From an uncultured Candidatus Saccharibacteria bacterium (GTDB lineage Bacteria; Patescibacteriota; Saccharimonadia; Saccharimonadales; Saccharimonadaceae): a stretch of DNA of 64,000 nt. Shown here piece by piece: positions 26,952-36,412 of the stretch. Below the pieces are notes generated by a model. The model worked only from the letters and a program-made list of their open reading frames with translations. It did not search any database and had not been told where the DNA came from. The stretch is taken from the NCBI GenBank assembly GCA_937935245.1, contig CALGXX010000017.1, positions 1 to 64,000 of the forward strand, written 5' to 3'. Numbering within the stretch: the first letter of the stretch is position 1; each line of letters begins with the position of its first letter. Made by a program: the position numbers and the translations under genes.

Positions 26952-29372
26952 ATGGAACATAATAGAACGTTATCAATAATAAAAGACCGTAAAGCCAAGA
27001 GATTTTTTATCCTTGGCGGTTTTATTGTCGTTAGCGCAGCTTTAGGATTTATGTTTTTGAGCTCTCAGCAAAGTCGTGCGACCATTCCTAGTGGTGGCAA
27101 GCAGATTGAAGTGGGGCAAGTTTCTTATCGATTGTACGAATCGTCCAGTAGTGTTAATCCAGGCAGTCCGCTTGCAAATACCAACACCGCTGCCACGTTA
27201 CCAAAAGTCGGCGCTGATTTTCGGTTGCGGGTTGGTCTGCAAAATAAGAGTGCATATTTTAAAAAATTAGCTGAATACGGAAGCGGGTATGAGCATAGCT
27301 GCGCCATTATGTCGGATAACAGTGCTTACTGTTGGGGTAATGGTCAGTATGGAGTTCTTGGCACTAATTCAACCACCTCATCAACGACTCCAGTACCTGT
27401 ATATACACAAGACGTGCTCAATGGGAAAACCGTCAAACAGATTACCACTGGTTATTATCACACTTGTGTAATCGCTTCTGATAATAAAGATTATTGTTGG
27501 GGCTATGGCACAGCTGGAAGACTAGGGAATAGTGGTATAGTTCAGAGGAATGCTCCGTATCCAGTTATAGAGACCGCGACTACAGTCATCTCTCAGATTG
27601 CGGCGGGTAATGAGCATACTTGTTCGCTTAACTCGGAGGGGAAATTATACTGTTGGGGCAGAGGTATAAATGGAGAATTGGGTCGTGATGTTTTCTTAGG
27701 CTCAACCACGCCAACGGCGGTTAATATGAGTAACTTTGGAACAGAGTCGGTTAAGCAGGTTGTGGCAGGAGATAAATTCACGTGCGCTTTGACGGTTGAA
27801 GGCAAAGTATCCTGCTGGGGGTCTAATGCTACGGGAAGGACTGGAGTAGGACTTGCTACTGTTAGAACTCAGTATCCTACTGAAGTCAAAGGTTTTAATG
27901 GGAAAAAAGTTGAGTCAATATCTGCTGGTGATTCACATGCTTGTGCTGTTATTTCTGGTGGTCAAGAAGTGTATTGTTGGGGAAAAAATGACAAGGGTCA
28001 GTTGGGTGTTACAGCGATGGGTTATAGAAATATTGCTTCAAGAGTTCCTTTTGGCAGTAGTGTCCTTTCTGGAGGGAAGACTATTAAAAATGTTTACGCT
28101 GGCAGTGAGTTCACGTGTATGGTATTAAACACTGGCGAAATTTATTGTTGGGGTGATAATTCTAATGGTCAAATGGGTAGTGGGGCTGCTACAGGATTTT
28201 TGCCCTCTCCCGTAAAAGTGAATATCCCATTTGCGAGTTCCGGTGAAACTTCTATGTATGCAGGTAAAGACTTTTTATGCGCTTTACGTACGGGTGAGAT
28301 GTATTGTTGGGGTAATAATAACAAGGGTCAGGTAGGAAATGGTCAGTCGAGCAATAGTCCTGTTACGCGCCCTACGTTAATCGCACCTACAGGGGGAACC
28401 ATTGAATCTGCGTCAATGAAGCTGCGTGTCGAATATGCAAAAAAAGGCAGCGCGGCAACTTGTTCGGCGGTAAGTAGTTCAGATTGGCAAGTCGTGACCG
28501 GAGTGTCAAAACTTGCTTATTCTGCGAGCGGTCCCGCTGACGGCACTAATATCAATAGCAACTCGACTGATCCAAAACTGCCATCAGGAGCTATCGCTTC
28601 TCGACCTCAAAGTCTGGTGAGAAAAAGCGGAGTGGCTGGAGCGTTCACGAATGCGCAAAAAATATCTGCTGGCGAAGTGGGCGTGTGGGATTTGGCGCTT
28701 GTTGATAAGGGGCTTGATAGGAACGAAAGTTATTGTGTCCGCGTAGCAACCGACACGACTGCCGCTCCTGGGTCCAGTATTGATAACTACACAATGTATC
28801 CAGAATTTAAGACCGCTCCTGGGTCATTAGACATTCGGTTTAGGGATAATGCTGGCGCTACGGTCGCGAATCCTGGTACGAAGTTTGATAACTCGACTAT
28901 GAGTAATAGCAGCGTAGCCACCAGCGCTTTCTTGTCCAACTCGAGCTCGAAGCAAATTGAAGTGACGAATACACAGACCAGCTCTGGGTGGAGCGTTGTG
29001 TTGTCGGCGTCTGACGGTGCGACCGCCAAGTGGAAGAGAACTGGCGGCACAGAGTCGTATATGTTCAACGGCACTAATGGCGATCAGGGATTTCTGTCTG
29101 TCAATTTTGGTACATCATCCGTCTTAGCTTCGGGCAATTCATTGAGCGGTTCAACTTGCCAAACATCAGGAATATCAAAGGGCGTTGATTCTCAATTTAA
29201 GGTAGGGACTGCTACGGCTAACGGCGTTACATTGATGAGCAGCAGCGGGTCAACTGGACAATTGGGGTGCGCATTTTTACTACAGAACGTTCGATTAAAC
29301 CAGACTATTCCAGCATATCAAAAACCAGGAACTTATGAATTGCCAATGACATTAACGGTAACAGCACAGTAA
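26952..29372 (+). CDS. RCC1-repeat surface protein with C-terminal WxL-like domain
   Basis: About 806 aa. An N-terminal membrane segment (FFILGGFIVVSAALGFMF) leads to an exported region. Seven RCC1-type blades follow, each with a cysteine pair as in HSCAIMSDNSAYCWGNG; seven blades make a closed beta-propeller. The last ~190 residues (from about LDIRFRDNAGA) share pattern with the small protein at 30136: GWSVVLSA versus GWTLTLNA, and both end IPAxQxxGTYxLPM. That fits a WxL-type wall-binding domain. ATG 26952 is the last start before the signal segment. Likely a host- or wall-binding adhesin. Confidence 0.75.
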   Translation: MEHNRTLSIIKDRKAKRFFILGGFIVVSAALGFMFLSSQQSRATIPSGGKQIEVGQVSYRLYESSSSVNPGSPLANTNTAATLPKVGADFRLRVGLQNKSAYFKKLAEYGSGYEHSCAIMSDNSAYCWGNGQYGVLGTNSTTSSTTPVPVYTQDVLNGKTVKQITTGYYHTCVIASDNKDYCWGYGTAGRLGNSGIVQRNAPYPVIETATTVISQIAAGNEHTCSLNSEGKLYCWGRGINGELGRDVFLGSTTPTAVNMSNFGTESVKQVVAGDKFTCALTVEGKVSCWGSNATGRTGVGLATVRTQYPTEVKGFNGKKVESISAGDSHACAVISGGQEVYCWGKNDKGQLGVTAMGYRNIASRVPFGSSVLSGGKTIKNVYAGSEFTCMVLNTGEIYCWGDNSNGQMGSGAATGFLPSPVKVNIPFASSGETSMYAGKDFLCALRTGEMYCWGNNNKGQVGNGQSSNSPVTRPTLIAPTGGTIESASMKLRVEYAKKGSAATCSAVSSSDWQVVTGVSKLAYSASGPADGTNINSNSTDPKLPSGAIASRPQSLVRKSGVAGAFTNAQKISAGEVGVWDLALVDKGLDRNESYCVRVATDTTAAPGSSIDNYTMYPEFKTAPGSLDIRFRDNAGATVANPGTKFDNSTMSNSSVATSAFLSNSSSKQIEVTNTQTSSGWSVVLSASDGATAKWKRTGGTESYMFNGTNGDQGFLSVNFGTSSVLASGNSLSGSTCQTSGISKGVDSQFKVGTATANGVTLMSSSGSTGQLGCAFLLQNVRLNQTIPAYQKPGTYELPMTLTVTAQ

Positions 29373-29380
29373 GGTTGAGT

Positions 29381-30076
29381 ATGAAAAATAGAGTAAAAAA
29401 ATTATTCATCATCATAACACTACTAGCTACTTTGAGTAGTCCTTATTTGGCTTTCGCGGATTCGTCGGCTAATTCTAATTTGTCACAGGTGATTACTGAT
29501 TGCGCCCATGATTCCCTGGAAACTGGCAGCCAGATGAATGAGTCAATTTGTCCGATTTTTCCGCCAAAGTTCTCTAAATTTGATTTGGTAAATGGGAAAG
29601 ATTTGTTGGTATATGGCGTTTATGACGCGGTGCATACGGTAGCCAATCCCGCGACGGGTCAGCACGATTTGAAGGTTGAGTTTGGTGGTAGGACTTTTAT
29701 TTTGGGACGGGACAGCGAGCTTAAAGTTAACGGAAATGTATGGGTGTTGGATTTTTCAAATTGGCAGAATAATCATCCAGGTGATAATTTTATGCCGCCA
29801 GCTCCAGAACATACCTATAATGGTCGTGTTACGACTAAGCTGAAGGCTAATGCAACATCTACGGAAGTAGTGCGGTTTGCTGATTTTTCATTTACGACTC
29901 CGAAAAAGACCATTGAAGATGTTATTGTTATCCCGAAGATTGTTAAAGAGATAAGTAAGGCTTTGGCTAATACGGGAATTAATTTATGGATGATTATGAC
30001 TGCTGGTATTGGTGTAATTGTTGCGGCGTTCATTATGTTATTTATTGTTAAAAAACAGAAAAAGAGGGATGAATGA
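29381..30076 (+). CDS. Surface protein with signal peptide and LANTG-TM anchor
   Basis: About 231 aa. It has an N-terminal signal peptide (KLFIIITLLATLSSPYLAFA), a beta-rich extracellular part (VEFGGRTFILGRDSEL, VWVLDFSNW), and a C-terminus of LANTG, a hydrophobic helix (MIMTAGIGVIVAAFIMLFIV) and KKQKKRDE. LANTG resembles a degenerate sortase signal or just a membrane anchor. ATG 29381 is chosen over a TTG 6 nt earlier. It lies 8 nt after the RCC1 gene, so the two are one operon; it corresponds in position to the anchored subunits of Csc loci. Confidence 0.7.
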   Translation: MKNRVKKLFIIITLLATLSSPYLAFADSSANSNLSQVITDCAHDSLETGSQMNESICPIFPPKFSKFDLVNGKDLLVYGVYDAVHTVANPATGQHDLKVEFGGRTFILGRDSELKVNGNVWVLDFSNWQNNHPGDNFMPPAPEHTYNGRVTTKLKANATSTEVVRFADFSFTTPKKTIEDVIVIPKIVKEISKALANTGINLWMIMTAGIGVIVAAFIMLFIVKKQKKRDE

Positions 30077-30135
30077 AAAAATAACCACAGTAATTATTAG
30101 CATAATAAATTAAATCAATTAAGTAAGGAGAAAAA

Positions 30136-30777
30136 ATGAAAAAATTAGTATTATTAATCATTGCGAGCGTAGGCGTGATTGGTCTATTGGGATTGTATAA
30201 TATGACGAATTCTTCTGTTGCTAATGCCGCAACTACCGCTAGCTCTAAGTTATCTCAGACGATTAACCCTGGGGTTTTGAGTACTGACATTCGTAATTCA
30301 AGTAATGTCGTGGTTAATAATCCAACATTTTCTATGGCAGCTAAAACCGTATCGTTTTCGCAGCAGACTTCAACTGGAACATTTGGAGATAATCAGAATC
30401 GTATTTATGTTGAAAATCCGGGTGCCGCAAATAACGGCTGGACTCTGACTCTAAATGCTCTTCAGCCAGGGTCTGGTGTATGGGGCTCTGGATCTGACAC
30501 CTATAAATATAATGCTAATGCCACTACTGGACAATTAACAGTCAATCCTTCGGCGGGAACAATTACTCCAGTGATTGGTTCAGGTACTGGTGTATTAAAA
30601 AACACTGCGACTGCATTTAGTGGAAGTAATCCAGTTAGATTGATGACAGCCTCAGCTAGTGCAGATAAAGTTTGGGCTGGCTATATTACGGGCATTGGAT
30701 TGACTCAGGCTATTCCAGCTTCTCAGTCAGCTGGCACATATACTCTGCCAATGGTTCAAACAATCACAGCTCTTTAG
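30136..30777 (+). CDS. Small WxL-like secreted protein
   Basis: 213 aa. Signal peptide (LVLLIIASVGVIGLLGLY), then one domain containing DNQNRIYVENPG, GWTLTLNA, GVWGSGSDTYKYNANA and the end IPASQSAGTYTLPMVQT. It is homologous in pattern to the C-terminal domain of the RCC1 protein. WxL domains bind peptidoglycan non-covalently in Firmicutes. A strong AAGGAG precedes the ATG, 59 nt after the anchored protein, and a terminator follows, so it may be the most abundant product of the locus. Confidence 0.65.
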   Translation: MKKLVLLIIASVGVIGLLGLYNMTNSSVANAATTASSKLSQTINPGVLSTDIRNSSNVVVNNPTFSMAAKTVSFSQQTSTGTFGDNQNRIYVENPGAANNGWTLTLNALQPGSGVWGSGSDTYKYNANATTGQLTVNPSAGTITPVIGSGTGVLKNTATAFSGSNPVRLMTASASADKVWAGYITGIGLTQAIPASQSAGTYTLPMVQTITAL

Positions 30778-30796
30778 AGGTTTAGAATATTCAGCG

Positions 30797-30830
30797 AGAA
30801 TAGGCATTCTGATGAGTGTCTATTCTTTTA
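30797..30830 (+). terminator. Terminator after the small WxL-like gene
   Basis: agaataggca (30797-30806) and tgtctattct (30817-30826) pair at all ten positions (one G-U), loop 10 nt, then TTTA. Confidence 0.7.
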
Positions 30831-30876
30831 TGTGTGACATTGATATAATAAGCATAATAGGTTTTTAAGGAGGGGT

Positions 30877-31866
30877 ATGAAGAATTTGTTGTGGAGTAAG
30901 GTTATTGGAGCGGCGATGATTGCAGGACTGATTTTGCCTGTGTCGGTGTCTGCTAATGGCATTGGTGGTCGACCAGCAAATCCTGATCCAAATAATCCCA
31001 GGACAAGCTCAATTTTCATCTATAATCTTTCTGGCGGCGCTTCGAAATCTGACCAATTGTATGTCCAAAACGGGTCTGATAAAGAAGAAACGATTGAAGT
31101 TTATTCGGTTGACGGTACAGTTACGACGACTGGTGATATGGCTTGCAAGGAGAAGTCAGAGGATAAAGTTGGTGCGGGCAAATGGGTTTCTGTCTCTAAA
31201 AAAGAGGTGACTCTTGGCGCGAATGAGAACGCGCTTGTTGATTTTACGATAAATGTTCCAAGTAAAGCAGATATTGGCGAACATAATGCATGTATGGTTG
31301 TTCAGCGGAAGGTTAAGCAGTCGTCAAATAATGCTGGCGGCATTCAAGTCCAGACTCGTCAGGCTATCCGTATGGCGATAACCGTTCCTGGCGATATTCA
31401 CCGCGACGTGACGATTGAGAAGTTTAATGTTAAGAATTCTAACAGTAGTCAGTTGTATGAAATTGCCTTAAAAAATTCTGGCAATGTGTCGGCTGATGTT
31501 GACGTAAAGTTGGTCGTGAAAGACCTGATGGGGAATGTTGTCTATAAAAACGGTGGCGTGAACGCAATGATTGCGAATGAAACGCGGCAGTTTAATTTTG
31601 ATAGCAATTTGGCGCCATTTTGGGGTGGAAAATATAAAGTAGAGTTGTCGATTTCCTATAAAAAGAAGGCTGGCGAGTGGGGAATTAGTCAGGATAAAAA
31701 TGAGCTAATCACAAAAACCGCCGAACCAAAAGAATTGTTCTTCTGGCCATCAACTACAGCGTTAATGATGATTGGCGGTGGAATACTTTTGTTCATTATT
31801 TTGATAGTGATAATTATCATAAAATCAAAGCGGAACAAAAAAACTGTTCAATTTAAAAAGCGTTGA
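30877..31866 (+). CDS. DUF916/DUF3324-like WxL-interacting protein
   Basis: 329 aa. Signal peptide (VIGAAMIAGLILPVSVSA), a first beta-sandwich domain (SSIFIYNLSGGASKSDQLYVQNG, typical of DUF916: loss of modified side terms, VTLGANENALVDFTINVP), a second sandwich (VTIEKFNVKNSNSSQLYEIAL, like DUF3324), and a C-terminal membrane helix with a basic tail. This domain order is that of WxL-interacting proteins in Firmicutes Csc clusters. It has its own TATAAT and an AAGGAGGGG ribosome site. It supports reading the locus as a cell-surface complex. Confidence 0.7.
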   Translation: MKNLLWSKVIGAAMIAGLILPVSVSANGIGGRPANPDPNNPRTSSIFIYNLSGGASKSDQLYVQNGSDKEETIEVYSVDGTVTTTGDMACKEKSEDKVGAGKWVSVSKKEVTLGANENALVDFTINVPSKADIGEHNACMVVQRKVKQSSNNAGGIQVQTRQAIRMAITVPGDIHRDVTIEKFNVKNSNSSQLYEIALKNSGNVSADVDVKLVVKDLMGNVVYKNGGVNAMIANETRQFNFDSNLAPFWGGKYKVELSISYKKKAGEWGISQDKNELITKTAEPKELFFWPSTTALMMIGGGILLFIILIVIIIIKSKRNKKTVQFKKR

Positions 31867-31895
31867 GTTTATAAAAAAAGTGATAGAATAGTTAT

Positions 31896-32582
31896 ATGAA
31901 GAAAAGTTCTCTGATTAGAGCGTTTTTGAGCATTGTAGTCGTGGCGCTCGGCGGGGTTTTACTATTGAAGAACCTCGATATTATCAACATTAGCTGGGAT
32001 ATTTTCTGGGGTACAGTTTGGGCTGCAGGATTTGTATTGTCTGGGCTGGTGAATATATTCAATTATCGAAATAAAACGGCGTGGATTTGGGGATTATTGC
32101 TGGTTGCGATTGGCGTTCTGATTGGCTTCAACTCTTACGGAATAGTTGACGTTAGTATTTGGAAGGTGTTCTGGCCTGTGGTTTTGATTGCTGCTGGTTT
32201 GGCAATGATGTTTAATACTAGTCCTAAGGGTGTTAAGCGTTCTAAAAAGTTGGATAAAGACAATGCAGGTAATGAGAAAATTGCTTGTTTTTGGGGTGAA
32301 GAAGACGCTGTAAAAGGTGATTATACTGGCGGTTCGTTGGTTGCAATATTTGGCGGCGTGGATTTGGATTTGCGTCAAGCAAAGATTAAAGACGGTTCTG
32401 TGATTGAAATTTTTACATTTTGCGGTGGCGTTAATATTACTTTGCCAGACGATGTGATTATCGAGAACGAAGTGCGCGGATTTTTGGGTGGAACTGATGA
32501 TAAAACTCTACCTAAAGATTCTGCCAAAAAGACTCTATATCTGAAGGGCGAGTGTATTTTAGGCGGTCTGGAAGTTAAATAA
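31896..32582 (+). CDS. LiaF/LiaI-like membrane protein
   Basis: 228 aa. The first ~105 residues form four membrane helices (LLLKNLDIINISWDIFWGTV repeated in spirit by FNSYGIVDVSIWKVFWPVVL), as in LiaI/DUF5668 regions. The C-terminal part has FGGVDLDLRQAKIKDGSVIE, CGGVNITLPDDV and CILGGLEVK, the beta-helix-like LiaF-type domain. LiaF proteins sense envelope stress with a two-component pair; none is adjacent. A TAGAAT lies 6 nt before the ATG (leaderless). Confidence 0.8.
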   Translation: MKKSSLIRAFLSIVVVALGGVLLLKNLDIINISWDIFWGTVWAAGFVLSGLVNIFNYRNKTAWIWGLLLVAIGVLIGFNSYGIVDVSIWKVFWPVVLIAAGLAMMFNTSPKGVKRSKKLDKDNAGNEKIACFWGEEDAVKGDYTGGSLVAIFGGVDLDLRQAKIKDGSVIEIFTFCGGVNITLPDDVIIENEVRGFLGGTDDKTLPKDSAKKTLYLKGECILGGLEVK

Positions 32583-32587
32583 AGTTC

Positions 32588-32616
32588 TTGGGATTTTGAT
32601 GAAAACGCGCTACAAT
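32588..32616 (+). promoter_or_regulatory. Promoter of the T-box/ileS operon
   Basis: -35 TTGGGA (32588-32593), 17 bp, -10 TACAAT (32611-32616). The -10 lies in the loop of an inverted repeat gaaaacgc/gcgttttc, which could also be the weak terminator of the upstream LiaF-like gene. Confidence 0.5.
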
Positions 32617-32623
32617 AACAGTA

Positions 32624-32838
32624 GGGCGTTTTCGCGTATGTTGAATTGGCGTGAAATGAGCGGTTATCAGCCGTGAAGTCTGCGGGAAGAAATTGGCACA
32701 AAGTCGAGATTAGAACCTGCCGTGAGCTTGCGTAAATAGCAAATAAAGAGCTGAAAGAATCACTTCTTTTGGAATCGAGATGGTACCGTCCGCATAAAAC
32801 ACCTGAGCGGATTCTCGAAATCAAAAGAGGTGATTTTT
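32624..32838 (+). promoter_or_regulatory. T-box-like leader upstream of the ileS operon
   Basis: The T-box core TGGTACCG is at 32781-32788; TGGT would pair with the ACCA end of an uncharged tRNA. It is bracketed by a long terminator-like helix: aatcacttctttt (32758-32770) with aaaagaggtgatt (32823-32835), plus cgaga/tctcg and tccgc/gcgga inside, ending in five T residues (32834-32838). A hairpin near 32661-32673 exposes ATC (32666-32668), an isoleucine codon and a candidate specifier. The second gene downstream is ileS, which fits. The stem I details are not certain from reading alone. Confidence 0.65.
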
Positions 32839-32857
32839 AATTTATGAAAGGAGTGCG

Positions 32858-33457
32858 ATGAAAGGTATTGTCTATATTATGAATACCGCAGTCTCTGGGC
32901 TGATTAAAATCGGTAAAACTGGATTACAAAACTACAACGAGAGAATGCGACATCTTGAGCGTAATGGATATTATAACGTTTCTGGGCTGAAGCAATTTTT
33001 CGCTATCGAACTCAACGATTATGATGATAAAGAGGCGTTGCTGCATGAAATTTTTAGTAAGCATCGAGTTGATGATAGTGAGTTGTTTGCTCTAGATTGC
33101 GAACTCGTTAAACAGCTGTTGCTGGCATTTGACGGTCAAGTAGTTTATCCAAAAAATATCAATAAGGAGCATGCGTTTGACGATGTAGTGCGGTTGCGAA
33201 AGCAGGGGCCGCTATTTAGTTTTTATCAAAAAGGACTGAAAAATGGCGACGTGATTGTCTTTGCGCAAGATAAATCCATTAGCGCAATTGTTGCTGGCGA
33301 GAGGGAGGTTGAATATGACGGCGAAATCTATAAATTGTCGCCGTTAACCCGTGAAATTTTCCAGAAAAAAGGCAAGCGCAACGCTAGCGGCTCATATCAG
33401 GGTGCAGCTTATTGGTTATTTAATGGTAAAAAATTAAAAGACTTAGAAGACAAGTAA
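32858..33457 (+). CDS. GIY-YIG/T5orf172-type protein with RAMA-like tail
   Basis: 199 aa. The N-terminus GIVYIMNTAVSGLIKIGKTG fits the GIY-YIG fold of the T5orf172 group (YIM.. in place of GIY, IKIGKT after it). Helical LHEIFSKHRVDDSELF completes that domain. The C-terminal ~75 residues (LKNGDVIVFAQDKS, VEYDGEIYKLSPLTREI, YWLFNGKKLKDL) look like a RAMA/DUF4357-type DNA-binding module found with restriction and modification enzymes. GAAAGGAG precedes the ATG. It sits between the T-box-like leader and ileS, with only 26 nt to ileS, so it should share isoleucine-linked control. Its role is unknown. Confidence 0.7.
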   Translation: MKGIVYIMNTAVSGLIKIGKTGLQNYNERMRHLERNGYYNVSGLKQFFAIELNDYDDKEALLHEIFSKHRVDDSELFALDCELVKQLLLAFDGQVVYPKNINKEHAFDDVVRLRKQGPLFSFYQKGLKNGDVIVFAQDKSISAIVAGEREVEYDGEIYKLSPLTREIFQKKGKRNASGSYQGAAYWLFNGKKLKDLEDK

Positions 33458-33483
33458 ACTATACAAAGCGGAAGGGATAAGTA

Positions 33484-36393
33484 ATGAAATTCAAACACGG
33501 AACACGTCGTCGAGCTGCAGAATATGAGAAAGATTGGGTGCAGCGATGGAAAGAGGATGACACATTTAACAAGTCGGTCGCGCAGCGTCCTGCCGATAAT
33601 TCTTGGGTTTTTTATGACGGTCCTCCGTTTTTGACGGGAACGCCACACCACGGACATTTGTTGGTCAGTACGGTAAAGGACACGATGGGACGATTTCACA
33701 CGATGAAAGGTCAGCGAGTTGAGCGTCGTTGGGGTTGGGATTGTCACGGACTGCCGGCAGAGGTTTACGTTGAAAAAACGCTAGGCATTTCTAATAAAAA
33801 AGAGATTGGCACGAAGATTAGCGTTTCGGATTATGTAAAGGAATGTCGAGCGGCTATGGTTCGAACTGGCACCGAGTGGGAAGACACGATTGAGCGAATT
33901 GGTCGTTGGGTCGAGTTTAAGGGCGCTTATAAAACCATGGATAACAATTACATGGAATCTGTTTGGTGGGCGTTCAAGAGACTTTACGAAGAAGGCAAAA
34001 TCTACGAAGGCGAAAAGATTTTGGTCTATTGCACAAAGGACGCAACACCGATTTCTAAGAGTGAAGTGGCTATGGAAAATAGCTATCAAATGGACACTGA
34101 TCCGAGCTTGTTTGTCTACTTTAAGCTGGAAGATGAGGATGAGTATTTGCTTGCATGGACGACGACGCCGTGGACTTTGCCGGCAAATATGGTTTTGGCG
34201 ATAAATCAAGACGTTGATTATTCTTTGGTGGCGTATGGCGATAAAAAGTTTTACGTTGCAAGCGACCGCGTTGAGAAAGTTATGACGGACGAAAAGCACC
34301 AGCCGCTGGAATATTCAATTGTTAAGACGATTAAAGGTTCTGAATTGGTGGGCAAGCGATTTGAGCCGTTATTCGAAAATCGTGGTCCGGCTGCGCATAA
34401 GATTCTTCACGCCGATTTCGTGACGACCGATGATGGTACGGGAATTGTTCATATTGCGCCAGCTTACGGTGAGGACGATTATGAATTGTGCCGAAAAAAT
34501 GACGTTCCAGTGTTGTCGTTGGTTGATGGCGATGGGAATTATACAGAAGGAAGATGGCTGGGTCGCAACATCTGGGAGGTGAATAAGGAAATAGCGAAGA
34601 CTTTACTAGAAGAAGGTCGGGCACTGAAAATTGAATATATTCGCCACGAATATCCGCATTGTCATCGATGTGGCACGAAATTGATGTACCGTGCTCACCC
34701 AAGTTGGTTTATGGATATTCAGAGCCAGAAAAAGGAAATGTTGGAGGCGAACGAGCAGACAAGCTGGACGCCAGACAATTTGAGAACTGGACGATTCCAT
34801 AACATCATCGAGCAAGCGCCGGATTGGAACTTGAGCCGCGACCGTTACTGGGCAACGCCAATTCCAGTGTGGAAGGGCGTGAAAAATGATGGCACGGAAG
34901 TGGTGAAAGTGATTGGTAGCTTTGCGGAATTTGAAGAAGTTACGGGTCGCAAGTTGGACGATTATCATTTGCCGCAAGTTATGGACGTTACGTTTGAGTG
35001 CGACGGCGCAGAAATGCATCACATCGGTAAGGTTTTGGACTGTTGGTTTGAATCTGGTTCGATGCCGTTTGCTCAATTCCATTATCCATTTGAGAACAAG
35101 GAAAAATTTGAGGCAAGTTTTCCTGCCGATTTCATCATTGAGGCGATTGATCAGACGCGCGGCTGGTTCTATAGCTTAACAGCGGTAAACGTGGCTTTGT
35201 TTGGTAAATCACCATGGAAGAATTTGATTTGTACTGGATTTATCAATGCCGCCGACGGTAAAAAAATGAGCAAGAAGCTAAAGAATTATACCGACCCGAT
35301 GGAATTGATGAATAAGACTTCGGCCGACAGTTTCCGATTCTTAATGCTTTCAAGTCCACTAACAAATGGCGAAAACTTTGCCTTGGCGGATAAGGACGTG
35401 ATGGACGTGGCGCGTAAGCTTGGTATGATCTGGAATATGTATGATTTCTTCACGATGTACGCTGAAGTTGATGGCTGGGAGTTTAATGGCGATTTGTCAG
35501 ATCCGCTTCACGATTTAACGAATCCGTTGGATATTTGGATTGTGTCGAGGTTGCATCAATTGATAACAGAGGTCGAGCGAGGTCTTAATAACTATAATCT
35601 GCAGGACGCAACCAAGCCGATCTTGCCGTTCTTAGACGACGCAAGTAACTGGTATGTTCGACGCAGTCGTCGCCGCTTCTGGAAATCTGAAGATGACGGT
35701 GATAAAAATGACGCCTACCGTACACTCCATTACGTTTTGGTGCGACTCAGTTATATGCTAGCGCCGTTTACACCGTTCTTAGCGGAAGAATTGTACCATA
35801 ATTTGACGGGCGATAACGAGTCGATCCATCTTAAAGATTGGCTGCCGGCTGGTGAAATAGACAATTCAATGCTACGCGACATGAATGCACTGCGCACTGC
35901 GGTGAACGATGGCTTGTCGAAGCGCGCATCAGAGGGAATTAAGGTGCGCCAGCCGTTGGCGTCTGTGAAGCTTATCAACACTATTTCTCAGGATACGCCA
36001 GCGGAAGTTGTGCAGTTCTTGATTGATATCGCTAAAGATGAATTGAACGTGAAATCGGTTGAAATTGTTACAGATTCAGAGTCTGAGTCAGCGCAACCGA
36101 GCGTTGTTTATGACTTAACAATCACTCCTGAACTAAAGCGCGAAGGTTTGATGCGTGAAATCGTTCGCCACGTCCAAAGCGCACGCAAGCAGGCTGGTCT
36201 GCAGATAGATGATCGAATTGTACTGAGTATTTCCAGTGACGATTCTGAAATATCTCAAGCTGTTGACGCTTTCGCTGATGCCATTAAAGCTGAAACACTT
36301 GCCGTGGAGTTGAATTCTGCGGCTGATGAATCGGAAAAATATGACGCCAAAATCGAGGGTAAATTGGTAGAAATTTCCCTGAAAAAGGCGTAA
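33484..36393 (+). CDS. ileS: Isoleucyl-tRNA synthetase
   Basis: 969 aa, class I synthetase. HIGH motif PHHGHLL at 54-60; the editing (CP1) domain has WTTTPWTLPAN and DDGTGIVHIAPAYG; the second signature is KKMSKKLKN, a KMSKS variant. The anticodon-binding domain begins at LDIWIVSRLHQL. There is no C-terminal zinc finger of the E. coli type, consistent with the IleS2-like long form. GGAAGGG precedes the ATG. Regulated by the T-box-like leader upstream. Confidence 0.96.
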   Translation: MKFKHGTRRRAAEYEKDWVQRWKEDDTFNKSVAQRPADNSWVFYDGPPFLTGTPHHGHLLVSTVKDTMGRFHTMKGQRVERRWGWDCHGLPAEVYVEKTLGISNKKEIGTKISVSDYVKECRAAMVRTGTEWEDTIERIGRWVEFKGAYKTMDNNYMESVWWAFKRLYEEGKIYEGEKILVYCTKDATPISKSEVAMENSYQMDTDPSLFVYFKLEDEDEYLLAWTTTPWTLPANMVLAINQDVDYSLVAYGDKKFYVASDRVEKVMTDEKHQPLEYSIVKTIKGSELVGKRFEPLFENRGPAAHKILHADFVTTDDGTGIVHIAPAYGEDDYELCRKNDVPVLSLVDGDGNYTEGRWLGRNIWEVNKEIAKTLLEEGRALKIEYIRHEYPHCHRCGTKLMYRAHPSWFMDIQSQKKEMLEANEQTSWTPDNLRTGRFHNIIEQAPDWNLSRDRYWATPIPVWKGVKNDGTEVVKVIGSFAEFEEVTGRKLDDYHLPQVMDVTFECDGAEMHHIGKVLDCWFESGSMPFAQFHYPFENKEKFEASFPADFIIEAIDQTRGWFYSLTAVNVALFGKSPWKNLICTGFINAADGKKMSKKLKNYTDPMELMNKTSADSFRFLMLSSPLTNGENFALADKDVMDVARKLGMIWNMYDFFTMYAEVDGWEFNGDLSDPLHDLTNPLDIWIVSRLHQLITEVERGLNNYNLQDATKPILPFLDDASNWYVRRSRRRFWKSEDDGDKNDAYRTLHYVLVRLSYMLAPFTPFLAEELYHNLTGDNESIHLKDWLPAGEIDNSMLRDMNALRTAVNDGLSKRASEGIKVRQPLASVKLINTISQDTPAEVVQFLIDIAKDELNVKSVEIVTDSESESAQPSVVYDLTITPELKREGLMREIVRHVQSARKQAGLQIDDRIVLSISSDDSEISQAVDAFADAIKAETLAVELNSAADESEKYDAKIEGKLVEISLKKA

Positions 36394-36412
36394 AGGGCAG
36401 TAAGTGAAATGA

